A stretch of DNA of 64,000 nt from assembly GCA_032718565.1 (NCBI GenBank), contig JAVGVS010000297.1:219685-283684 (forward strand). Direction: 5' to 3'. Made by a program: the position numbers and the translations under genes. This document shows, one piece after another, positions 10,720 to 23,200 of this stretch. Each line of letters starts with the position of its first letter. Position 1 is the stretch's first letter. Source of the DNA: Distichodus sexfasciatus (Eukaryota > Chordata > Actinopteri > Characiformes > Distichodontidae). Under the pieces are notes generated by a model, which searched no databases, had not been told where the DNA came from, and saw only the letters and a program-made list of their open reading frames with translations.

Positions 10720-11185
10720 TAATACCAAAACGCAAATGGGACTGCATCAACAGTGACAGCACCTACAACACTGAGATGGAGTCGAGCTTGGAGTACGAAC
10801 GAAATGACGAGAATGATGACGGGAGATGGATTATGCTTTATGAAGTTAATTATGACCAAAGCAATGAACTAATCAGGCAATTTTAATCAGCAAATTTGCA
10901 GGTAGGACTTACCGTAATGTACGTCAACCTAGATTGTAAATTGCCAATGTTATTGCAAAAAAATCATCCTGTATGTAGCGAGTCACCTTACGTCCATTCC
11001 GGAGTGCCTTATAAGCATCACTGATGAAAGCAATGCATGATGGGAAAGCGGATGGAGGAGAGGTGATGCGAATGATAGAAAAGGACAAACAAGCCAGAGA
11101 ATCTTGACACAAAAATAATAAGCGCGAGCGTTTGCTTCAAGCTGGAAGTTTCCCAAATTTTCACAAGTTAGAGAGCCTCGAGAGG
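10720..11185. other. No gene seen; partial second mariner-like segment
   Basis: 'gagcttggagtacgaacgaaat' near 10785 resembles the interior of the adjacent MITE, suggesting a broken second copy. Nothing else is recognisable. Confidence 0.4.
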
Positions 11186-12022
11186 AGCTTGGGGATGGTA
11201 CCTCGCTCAGGCAGTAGCTTGGAGATGGTACTGTTTGGGGAGCTAGTGTATGGTACCATCTCCAAGCTGCTTCCAGGGGAACTTTGGAATGGTACCATCC
11301 CATCGGCCATAGCAGTAGCTTGAAGATGGTAATGTCTGAGGAACTTGGGGATGGTACCTTACCAGTAGCTTCCCATTACCAGTAGCTTCCACAAGTTCCC
11401 CAGGCAGTAGCTTGGAGATGGTACTGTTTGGGGCACTTTGGGATGGTACCTTGGCAGTAGCTTCTTACTGGCCGTAGCTTCCCCAGTTTCCCCAGAAAGG
11501 AACTTGGAGGTACTCTCTGGGGAACTTGGAGGTGGTACCTTCTCCAAGCTACTACCTGGGGAACTTTGGGATGGTACCTTGGCAGTAGCTTCCCATTGGC
11601 CATAGCTTCCCCAAGTTCCCCAGGCAGTATTTTGGAGATGGTACTTTCTGGGGAACTTGGGGATGGTACCATCTCCAAGCTACTGCCTTGGTAACTTTGG
11701 GATGGTAGTTGGGCAGTACTGTCCCACTGGCAGAAGCTTCCCTAAGTTCCCCATTGGAGATGGTACTTTCTTTGAGAACTTGGGCATGGTACCATCTCCA
11801 AAGTACTGCCTGGGGAACTTTGGGATGGTACCTTTTTTTTTTTGGGATGGTACCTTGGCAGTTGCTTACCATTGGGCATAGCTTCCCCAAGTTCCCCAAG
11901 CAGTAGATTGGAGATGGTACTTTCTGGGGCACTTGGGGATGGTACCTTGGCAGTAGCTTCCCATTGGCAGTAGCTTCCCCAGGTTCTCCAGGCATTAGCT
12001 TAGAGATGGTACCTTGCTCATG
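11186..12022. repeat. Modular minisatellite with ggtacc-centred inverted units
   Basis: About 840 bases are a shuffle of a few modules present in both orientations: cagtagcttggagatggtac, ggggaacttggggatggtac, and agcttcccattggcc-like and agcttccccaagttcccc words. Self-complementary joins such as gagatggtaccatctc recur. Confidence 0.88.
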
Positions 12023-12250
12023 GGTACCTCAACAGTAACTTTACCAGTCTGGGATTTAAGCCAGTGATCCTCCAAACATAGAAGCAACTCCCTAACTGTT
12101 ACACTACTACTGCCACAACTGTGTCCTTTTTCAAATCCTGCTGTAGGTCACTCCCAAAATTTCCATCACTGAGCTCCTGATCAAGGCCCTCAACCCCAAG
12201 AAAGTGGAAGTTACTCTGGATAAGAACATCTGCTACATGGCATAAATATA
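12022..12250 (+). repeat. SINE-like repeat copy with fish-type tail
   Basis: Begins with the 'gctcatgggtacctcaacagt' word family shared with copies at 25.9, 35.7 and 43.1 kb. It ends in 'ttactctggataagaacatc' and a 'ggcataaatata' tail, the usual end of fish tRNA-SINEs. Confidence 0.6.
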
Positions 12251-12279
12251 GGTGTAACCGTCACACTACTTTCAATGCT

Positions 12280-12400
12280 TTTAGAGGTCACTGCCAAAAA
12301 TTCCAACAATGAGCCCCTGAGCAAGAAGCTTGACCCAAGTTCCTCCAGGGGACTGTGCCTGTAATTAGGACGTGGAAGTCGCTCTTCCATGGCAGTAAAT
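12280..12400 (+). repeat. SINE fragment
   Basis: Repeats the 'ggtcactgccaaaaattccaa' and 'gagcccctgagcaagaagct' words of the element just to its left. Ends in an aagtcgct tail remnant. Confidence 0.5.
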
Positions 12401-12558
12401 CAGTTTGACTCAAAAATATTTCTGGGATTAGATCCAAATTTGTGTCATTCTCTGGCTTGGTAATTGCAGAAAGGTTTTGAGATAGAGGAAGGGCGGATGT
12501 GAGGGTTCTAAAAGAAAAAACATTCCGAAAAACAACACGGGACCTACCATGCATGCAT

Positions 12559-12660
12559 TTACACCCAGGAGTCAACAGGCTGGGGCTTGACATCGCAAGC
12601 ATCCACTAGGCTGACCGCCGGCCTGTTGCTCCGAATGTAGTGTTTCCTACTGGTGTCGTT
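12559..12660 (-). CDS. arvcf: arvcf exon 17 (stop; PDZ-binding C-terminus)
   Basis: Residues 954-986, ending RPAVSLVDACDVKPQPVDSW plus Val and TAA. The acceptor is ctgccgcag. Human ARVCF ends in the same KPQPVDSWV. A donor-like GTAGGT follows 11 bases after the stop codon. Confidence 0.96.
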   Translation of the reverse strand, partial: NDTSRKHYIRSNRPAVSLVDACDVKPQPVDSWV

Positions 12661-15600
12661 CTGCGGCAGGAGGAGAAAGGTTACAAAAAAAGGAAATTGA
12701 GAACGGAAAGGAGACCAAGAGAGGAAGAAAGGATTCATTCAACACAGGGGTGAAAGCTCAGAGTTAGTCCTCGTGATCGAGGCAAGGGGACAAGGTAAAA
12801 AAGATAAGTTGTTCTCATGCAAAAATTTAAATCCGGAAAAGAAATATTAGCTAACAGGAGAAGTGAGAGCAGGTTGTAGTATTAAAAACCAACAAAAAGG
12901 GGGGAGCTGTTTCAATGCTAGCACTCGAGGCGAGATTCTTCTGGAAATATTATCATTTTGTCACTATTACAACTACATTTTTTCCAAGTTTTGTCATATT
13001 TACAACACTTCAGTATTCTTCATGATGTCTTTATTATAATAAATACCTTAAGTTTTGGTAATACTTTGCCATACAACAAGTAGCTACTTCAACTGATTTA
13101 TTTTTAAATCAATAAATATTTTTTTAAAAAGGAATAACTCCAAAGCTTTTTATGGCTCATAAATCATCCTCAGCACTAGGTGTCAGCACAGAGACCAAGA
13201 GCTCCTCTATGCATCTATTCAAAAAGTGAAGACGAAACGGACCAAAAAGCGCAACTGGTTACAGATGTTACTTCCCCATTACAAAAATGTTATATATTTT
13301 GCACGTGAATGAAAACTTTGCTTTGTCTAATTTCTGGTGAATTTTTAGAAGGATTTGGGAGTAACTCTCACCTTGAGCGGTTCCCTCTCGGCCAGGTCGG
13401 ATGAGCCGTCGCTACTTTTGTACTTGCAGTCCTTTTCTCTCTGGTCGATTGTAGAATAGCCGTCTGGGGAAAGAAAATGTTCAGTTATTCGTTATGATGT
13501 ACATTTTTATTTAATGAGTAGTAAAGCATGCACATGCTTGGAGATATCAAAAGGAAGACTTTTTACACCTGTAGATGCTTTTAAACTGTCATTTTAATTG
13601 ATCTCATTTTCAAATTTAATTTGGAAGAACTGGAAGAACCGTTTAAAATGGATTAGTCAAAAACAGGAAAGACGGCATTCCCAGTTATGGGAAATCATAA
13701 AAGTTATGGCCAAGAAACTACCAGAGACATTGGGTTTAAAGGGACTGTAACGTTAGCCATGTTAACCATGTTTGGTTTTAGCATGGTCAGCATAGCGGCG
13801 AGCGGCGGCCATGCAAACACTTACCTGGCCCCAGCTCGTCCATTGGAATCATGGTGCCGGTGCCGCAGCCCCGGTCTCCTGCAAAGCAGTCACAGCCCAC
13901 TTCTTTTAGCCGTGTGGTTTCTACTATTCTAGCGTAGCCTAGCCTAGCTCGTCATAAAATCTGGAACTTTGGGAATGCATCTAGGAATTAGGTTTGTTTG
14001 AGATTTTAAAGACGTTGTGAACTGTTTATAGACATGTGGTACTAGTTTGAAGCAATGTTCCATAATTGGTTGGTTAATTTTTGGGTTGTCATTGTCTAGC
14101 TTCTACATCATGCGACTCTGAGGCATGAAATAGTAAGAGACAAATGAATGCTCATAGAAAAAGTTGTGGCTAGAAGTTATGAATCAAATCCGTTCTTGGT
14201 TCAATCTCCAAACCTATGCACACTGGGATGCAGTTTCACAGGTCAGCCAGGTGACGGCGAAAGAGAGTGAAAATAGTGATGATGGAAATCTTTGCAAAAG
14301 ACAAAACAGTCAGGATAATGGTACTCCCTTGTCTCCTGTTTGTTAATATGTAAGGAACTGCTACACCCGAGGAGGGGGGGTGTTGGCTTTTTCAGACTCA
14401 CCTTGGCTCTTGTCCATCAGCGGCAGGGTCGTGTCGTCGTAGCCCGGCTTGCCACTCTTGGAGCCTTTTGGAGTGCTGCTGGCAGTGGGCTATAGGGTTG
14501 AGAAGTCAGAAGAGATGCATTAATTTGGTACTCAATTTTGGTACTCAGTCTGATGCCTTTGGTTGGAGGAACTTGAGGCTCAAAATCCTGACCTCAACCC
14601 TAATGACCATCTTTGGGATGAACTGGAAAGCTAATTGCAAGTCAGTTTCTTCTCATCCAACATCAGTACTCAAGCCAACCTCCAAAATGCTAATCAGGGG
14701 TGCGTTTCCCAAAAGCATAGAACATTCCCACCTGGCCTCCACTACATGTTCACTCAACAGGAAGAATGGAAAATGGTAGGTACAGTAAATCTTTGGCTCT
14801 GTACTGTACCTGGAAATGGGTTTTGTTCCAGCCGTCTTTGGTCAAGGTGTTTCTCAGCTCTTTGTAGCTCCAGACGGTCTGCAGAATGTGGGAGGCAGCC
14901 TTGGTCTCCCTGGGTGATTGGCTGCAGAACAAAAATAGAGGAAGACTATCTTCTTAGAAACCAATGCATTGTCTCAATGAGGAAAAACAATTAATTGTCT
15001 AACATTTTGAGACCCTTCTAACCTTATATGAAGACCTCCTAGAGACTCTTATCGAGAGCAATGCCTATCCCCGTTTCGCAAAGTCAAATCCCTAGTCCTA
15101 ATGATTTGGTTGGAGGAACTTGAGCCTCCTGTGCAAAGTCTTGATCTGAAATTTGTCAGGAAACCTGATGCCAATGGGTTTCCAAGTGTTCCTCCAGCTT
15201 TAGGACCAGAATTGCCCAACCTCGCGCTAGAAGATTCAAGACTTGAGTGCTTTAATTGAAAACAACTGCAGTGTTTTTTTCCCCTACTATTATAATAGGG
15301 GGGTGACCCACCCCCTCAAATTAATTTTCCTGAATTGTACTTGTAGCACCAGATCACAACACACGTCTTTTAAGGTTACCTTTCTTATAGAACAGGTCTA
15401 TACCTTGTCCTTTCAAGCGGTCAAGACTATCATGTCCTGGCAATCCGAGAACCTACACAGACAAGACTGAAAAAATCACAGAGGACAATGAATAATAGTT
15501 TGGAACGTGATGCACCAAATTTTTGGTCATATCACGCCAACATGAACCAGTTATCTTCTTTATGGAGACAACAAAAATGTCTGTGTCCCTCACTGTCAGG

Positions 15601-16988
15601 GACAGGTACCTCAACTCAAAAGTTTCTTCAAGGCATGTCAAACTTCAACAATGAAGACCTATTTTGGATTTGTCCCCTGGTTCCAAATTAGCCAACTACA
15701 ATAAAACTTGAGTGTGAATATAATAACACTATTTTAGGAATGCTCCCAGCCCCTGCGGCTTTCCGCATCGTTAAGGATTCTCATTAGCATAGCACCCACG
15801 TTCACTACGACTAACGAGCCTCTTATGAATGGCATAGCACAAACTCATACAAAATTAACAACCCAACCTTGACATGACGTTTGACTAAACAAGAACGCCA
15901 ATGCCTGGCAGTTTCCAGATCGCTTCTTTTATAGGACAATTTCCTATTTGGGACTAGCAAAAACTGAAGTGTTGTGACAAAAACTAACATTTTGAACATT
16001 TATTTATGGTGTTTTTTAAATGTCCCCACCTGGTTCGGTTGATGGCCACCAGCTTGTCGATGGCCTGAGCCGTGACTAATGAGCGAGCGTTTTCCGAGCT
16101 GTCTGTGACAATCTCATGGATGGTGTTGAGGACGGCCACCACCGTGTCCTCCTCCAGGTTCTTGGCCGGACGCTGTTGACCACTGGGCAGGTTGCTAACC
16201 AGTTCCCTCATAGCGTAACTTCCTGAGAGACACAGCAGTACAGAGTGAGACTGAGACGGACGTGTTGGAGACGGACAATAAAGGGAATGTAACTGATGTG
16301 TGAGTTTATGAAGTTGGAGGCTGCGACATTCGCACCGATCAGGTCCTTGTTGCGTCGGTCGATGGAGAGGTTCCTGAGGGCTATAGCAACAGCCCGGACC
16401 ACCTTGTCAGAGTCAGAGCGCAGCAGCTCCACCAGGATGGGAAGACCTTTCTCCTTACGCACCGTCGCACGGATGTAGCTTGACCACTAGAGGGCGACAA
16501 AAAATGTTAATAATAAAATAAAATGTATGTGTGTATATATACATATACTGTGTATGTTTGTGTAACTCACAGTCCACTGTCCGGCGCTGAGATTCTGCAG
16601 AGCTCCAGCTGCTGCTTCCAGTGTGTTGTAGTTCTGACTCTCAGTCAGTAGAGACAAGTAGAGACGAACCACCTCCGGCTGGTACAACAAATCAAACCCT
16701 GCACACACACACATTTACATGAAAAATGATTCAATTTCACCCCAAAAATGTATTTCAAATATGATCAAATGTTTGTTTTAAGTTCATTAAACCTAGGTAT
16801 TTAAATTATAAATAAGAAAAAAAATGAAATTGATGACTTAATAATAATAATTAACAAAATAACAATAAAATTTAAATGATAAATGTATTCACATAAAAGA
16901 TACTTCTCCATCCATCAATAAAAAAATCTCTGGACAAGGCTAAGCTGAAGCTGATCATTAAAACCCAGGATCTTGAGTTGTGCTGACA

Positions 16989-17036
<48 letters not shown>

Positions 17037-20000
17037 TAATGACTGGCAGTAGAATTCAGGAGTCTGTCGTCTCCATGGGTGGCACACTAACGCTGGCATC
17101 AACAAAACTACACTTAATCTTAATCTCACCTCACACACACACACACACTTGAAAGAGAAGTCACTGTGGAGAGAGAAAGGTGTGTGTGTGTGTGTGTTCT
17201 CTTTTATCCACCCACAATGCTTTGCTCCCTATAGAGTTGTCTCTATACGGCAGTAGTGTTATGAATAATTTATGAAAAAGAGACAGAAAGAAAGAGAGAC
17301 CTCTGAAAAGCAAGAAAGACAAAAAAAATCAAATTTGGGGTTGGCAGATTATTAATAGTGAACACCAGGAACTAATTACCTAAATTGTTATGTATTTAAA
17401 ACATTCACTACATTAAATATTGTTATTTGAGGAAGATGCCAAAATTTCATATTGTTGTTGGTATGGTATGTTTAGATGTTAATAGATTTAACAAATCAAA
17501 TTACAGATATAATTTGCTGTTCAATTTAGGGTCTGATTGGTGAATTAGGTTGTCAAAATGATTGGCCAATATGAGCATTGCAATTGTGCTCTTCATCCAC
17601 TAGAGGGGAACACCGCGACTCCAATGCTGACATAAAATTTTAAGACATTTTGACTTTGGGAGAAAAAATATTGGCTGGCATGTCATCATTGTTTTGCTGC
17701 AAAACCTCCAATATCAAAATGAGTATTGGTCTGTCAGGACCTTGTAGAAAAGCATCTTCGGATGCAGCGAGACAAAAATAGACCGAATAAGAGATGTTCT
17801 CATTTAGAAAAGCCCTGGTAAAATCTCATGGTGTTGACTCTCCCTGCAGCGGAAAAACAACATACTGACTGATTAAACAGTGCTCCGTTTCTGTCTTTCT
17901 GCTATATGTAGCTGCTCGGCTGGAGCGCTTCGGAGACGGAATCCCTGCGGAGCGCTGTTGGCTCAGGCCCAGACGGCTTTCGTCTCTCTTACTTTCCTGT
18001 CACTCAATTTGAATCGACTAAAGGAGCTTAATTGGCATAGTCATATTTAGTTACAGCGTTGCAAAGGCATCAACAAAAGGACGAGTGAAGAACTAAAGGA
18101 GCGCTCCACTTAAAGAAGATAATGCGACTAGCGATGAATGAAAGCGTCCCCTTCAGCTAAAAGGACTGTCCAACGAGAGGTTGCTGTTTTTGTTGAGGCT
18201 TCCCCAAGTCGCAGTCATCCAAGTAAACACAAACGACGAGGTAGCATGACGTGACGCCACGGGAAGGTGGCGGGAAAGAGGAGGCGATCCATCAGCCATT
18301 CAGGCGCACCTGATATCACCGCCTTTCCCAGCCGCCACATGGCAGAACGGTGAGGGAGAAATGAGAGATGGCGGAGGGATGACACTGCGCCCCTCTCCCT
18401 TGGAGGATTATCCCAGGTTTGGGCAGAATTGCAATCACTTCATCAAAGAGGTTTCGCTCCGCTGCTCAGGTTCCCAAAACACAACAGGCTTTTGTGTTAG
18501 TGTGATGGTGTGAGAGAGAGAGAAAAAAGAGAGAGGGGGAGAAAAGGAAAGAGGGAGGGAGCGTCTGACCTCTGCCAAGGTAAAAGGGAGATAAGCCATT
18601 TCGGTTAACGTCATGATACCCTCCTGACTCTCCGTCACTGTCTCTCGCTTAATAACTACATCTTAGCAGTGGCTTAATTACTTCTCTTCCCGTGACGCCC
18701 TCCTCCGACCCAGAGCGATTAATAATTCAAAAGGCATGGGGAACATTTTCCGCAATTCACCTTTGTTTCAAACAAGCCATCTTTTATAACATCACGTAGA
18801 CATGCCATCCAGGGACCTCAAAGACATTGTTTGTTCGGTCTCCAGCTGTCAAGTCCCCCCTGAGATGCTTCTTAATGTGTTCAAACTCACCTCGCTCAAC
18901 CTAACATGATAACACAAAATAAAATGCAAATGGTAAAATCTCCGGTGAGCGCAATGCACTTGGCTGGATTGGGATCGCAGCCGTGTCCTCGTGTACTCTT
19001 CCTTCCCACTGGGTGTGGGGGAGAAAACAAAGCAGCATTTGAAGGGATTTGCTTGACGTACCACCTGCCGTACCCAGGGCAGCTGAGGTGAGTTAATCAC
19101 AGAGACATCGACCCATCGTTCAAATACATCGTGCTGAATCTTTCACTTAGTAGAAGACTTTAAGCCTCTTTTTGACTGCACAGATTTGGGTGAAAGTACA
19201 TTGTTGTTACAAACTCATAATAGTCGATAGGCCGAAATGAGCAGGCTTCCAGGGATCGTACCACACTGCAAAGTTTAACTCTAAAACTGCTTTTGGAAAG
19301 ATGGCACCCATACACCGGGAGGTTTGTGAGCAATTCCTGTCCTGGAGGGCCGGGACACACAGCACAGGCAGGATATGACTTCCAGTTGCAGTATTAAGCA
19401 CATTGCATAATCATGGCTAGTGATCTGAGCCAGGGAAAATTCTCAAACCCCAGCCCCTTAAGCTCATCTGCTCTCTGCGGTTTGAGGGGACAAAAAGGAC
19501 AAAATCAGCTTAATATCACGAAGCAGCACAAATTACTTATGATTTAGCTTAATAAGAACGCTAATGTTGTCTCACTAATGCGGCAAACGTCTGAGAGGCT
19601 CTTTGCATTTTGAATCTTTTGTGGGAGTTTCTTTATTAAGCTCGGTGCAACTTTTTGGATTTTCAGCGCATAACAAAGAGGGGAACCAGAAGCAGCAACG
19701 TGGCCAATAGAGGGTGCCCTAGTCCTAAACAGTATTAAGACACTTAGCATTCTTTTCTTCCCTCTCTATCTATCCATTCTGCAAGAACAACGCGTTCCCG
19801 AACAAGAGAACAGTTTCACAGTGTGGATAGGCTCCCTGCTGCTTCTGAAGCACAGAACTGCCCTCGTTCAAAAAAACGCAGGAAACAAGCGTCATCTTCC
19901 GTGTCCCCGACAAAACCAAGTTGACTTTTCACTCCTCCAAAAAAAGGCAGAGCGCTAGTCTAGGCAAATAAACAACAGCTCAGTCCAGGTTCACACACAT

Positions 20001-20223
20001 CTTCCATGCTTGTTTTGGCATGTGATGGTGGAGTGGGAAGCTGCAACGTTGGGAGATTATTGGAATACATCCAGATAAATGAGTGTGAAGCGAAGTAGCT
20101 ATGTATAACAATGGCTGGACGTACCTTTGGTGGGCTCAGTGCGTTTGGGGAGGTCTAGGGTGTCGTAGTTTTTGTCGTTCTCACCATTTCTCCTTCCTGT
20201 TGGAGACCAAGATGAGACAAGAG

Positions 20224-20258
<35 letters not shown>

Positions 20259-23200
20259 AGTGTCTGTTTTAGAAAGACAAAACCCTGGAGAGTAAAAATG
20301 TCAAACCTATTTCACACACACTGCAGTTTAATGGCCACCGCTCGCTGTAGTAGCGAGTCACCTTAATAATGCATGATCTAAAAGTGCGAAGAGACTTTCT
20401 ACTGCAAGGCGGTATAATGAGTGTCATTCCATGGACATGCACACACACTAACCAGAAAGACACTAAAGAACTCATGAACGATTCAGAGTAATGACTTAAC
20501 ACGCAGACAGTAAACGCACAAACACACAATCTACATGAGAAGATGCCTGGAGAGATGCCTCTCCATTTCTGAGGATGGAGAGATTAAGGACTGTCAGATG
20601 AAAGAAAGAGAGAGATGTTTGAAAGGAAAACTCACCTTGATTAAACCATTCCTCTACAGTGCAGCAGCAGCAAGGCCAAAAAAGACAAGCACAGAGAAGA
20701 AAAAAAGGGATGATAAAAGTTGTGTGTGTGTGTATCAAAGTAAATATCCCATTCCCAGTAAAAATCCAATTTCCTGTGAAGCGCTGGAACACTGGCATGG
20801 TTCGTTAGCATCTACGGAAGCTGTCTTAAACAAAGTGAAGCATGTTGCGACTAGGGGTGTTGAAATTAATCTCATAATCGATGCATTGCGATGCAGACGC
20901 GGACGATTCTGCATCGATGCAGTGGCAGGACATAATCGATTATATCATAATGACATTGTTTGGTGATTTTCTGGCGGCGGCATAAAAATTCTAGTTAAAA
21001 CGTAGTTTCGGTAGTGACTGTGGCTGCCTGATGTGGGTACAGCGCTGCTCCGGGTAGAAGTAACTCTCAACTCACTGATAGCACTCACCACATGCGCGGC
21101 AGCCGAGAATGGCGGAGGGAGTAAATGTCACGTAATAATATAATATTGCGCGCAAACTGTATTTTTCCTCTCAAGAATGTCTTTTTTCCTCTCGATGTGT
21201 TAAATGTCTTCGCGTGCAAAGTATATTACCGACGAGCGGCTTTTTTGCTCGAGTGAAATTTCAACACGGCGGGTTTTGGCTGTTTCTGCCTGCGAATCCT
21301 ATTGGCCGATGGCTCCTGGTTTCATGATTGGCTGCACGCTACGGACAGGTTTTACAGAAAAACCAAAGATGAAGCAGGCGTCATAACTCCATCATTACAC
21401 ACACACACCCCAAGACTGATGGCCCAGAATTAAACTTTAATAGTATCTGCATAATCATTCATTACGTTTGGTGCTTTGTTGATCCTCTGATGGTATGTAA
21501 GGTTGACATACTTATTATATTAGTTGTAATCCTTAAACAGCTTGCAGACGAGTGTCAGAATACTACACAGGTAAACTGCCAAAATGGTAACATACCACTG
21601 TAACATTTATGGTAGAGTTACAAAGGCGTTGGTTACTTTACCTTTTTCCAAATCTAACGTCTGTGTTTACGCTGAGTTGGGGACAGACAAGGGAGCTTAC
21701 ATCACACTGCTTTTATTTGTATTTGAAAACAATATGAAGTAATGCATAAAAATTGATGGGCTGCATCGCGATGCATCAAGATATTGAATCGAATCGAATC
21801 GCTGACGTGATAATCGTAATCGAATCGAATCGTGAGACCAGTGACGATTCACACCTCTAGTTGCGACCAGCCATTGTTATGAAGCTAAGACACCACACTC
21901 TGGACTAGTATCTAGACAGCATGATCTTTTTAAATATCCAACAGAAGATCTGCATGTCTGCACAGAAGGCAGCTATGTTGAAAGGCGCCTGGCTATAAAA
22001 AAAAACTGTGTTTTTAGTCGCCTTAATTGTTCCCCGAAGACTTGGAAGAGAGCGGGAGGTGAGCTGAGGCTAACACCTTTTTTAATTAATTAAAATCACG
22101 ACTCGCCGCTCGAGGTGCGTTGGATATGCTACACCTGTCTGTCGTGGTCTGGAGTCGCCTGTTAGCACAAGGAGCTAATATAGAGCTTTAACAGGATCAG
22201 TGAGTATCGCTGGCACTGTAGGCGGAATGCCTACCGCCGCTAGCCAGGCTCTCGCTAGACAGCTTAACACACGGGTCCAAAACGCACACACACAAATACA
22301 AATACAAATAAAAGATTATGCTGCCCGAACATGCTAAGGTGGTGAATAATTAATTGTTTTTATTAAAAAGCATTTATCTTATTAGCACTCATTCAGCAGG
22401 CTAATCTATTGTTTGTGATTTTTTGTGCTTAAAACTTCAAATGGATAGCTACACAAGCTAGCGAAGCAATAAAACACTGACTGGTACATTTAGCTCTAGT
22501 GTTTGCCACAAGAATGATGCTAATAATGAAAATACTCTTGCTGGCATGTACTTGTCCTATTAGCATTCCTTTATGCATCGCAGACTCCAAAAACATCGTG
22601 ACATTGAAATGAAAAGATGTTAACTACAAAACAAAGCATTCTAGATAACTAGCTACGCTGACAGAAACATTCCAAAAGCTGTGACCTTTTAAATGGCGCT
22701 ATGCCAATGTCAATGCCGAGAGGGAAGTCCCTCAAGGCGGGACACTAGCTAAACGAAAGGGCAAATAGAAGGGCGATGGGAGGCTGACCTTTTGCCTTCT
22801 TGCCCCCAAAGCAGCCAGCGTCATCTTTTTTCTTCCGCTGCGGTCCAGCAGATCCGGGCACTTGCAACGACAATGGGTCCTGGTACTTCTCGGCCCCTGG
22901 GACCTCTTTGTGGACATGGTAGGACAGGTTCCGCATGATGCACACGCAGTTCTCCACCGACTGGGAAAGCAGTGACATATAGAGGAATCAAAAGAAAGGG
23001 AGCAGAAGTCAGGGCGAATTCTGGATGTGTTGTGGGCCTCAGAGGTGGACCAACCTTGTTGTCCATGTCTTTTTTGCCCACAGCCGACTGCAGAGCATGA
23101 AGCAGGGCGTCCACAAGGCCGTCACACTCCCGCAGCCTTCGCCGAGCCTCGGCACCATCTGAACTCACATTTCTGCAGACAAACGCAGTCATATAACAAA

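Larger units (their letters stand above)
20654..22788 (-). other. arvcf intron 7, half filled by a hAT element
   Basis: Carries the hAT insertion at 20852-21859. The remaining 0.9 kb (21868-22788) shows nothing recognisable. Confidence 0.75.

Noticed and set aside
11552..11995. 147-codon open frame on the - strand
   Set aside because: Produced by the minisatellite; its repeating YHPKVPQ-type pattern is an echo of the DNA repeat.
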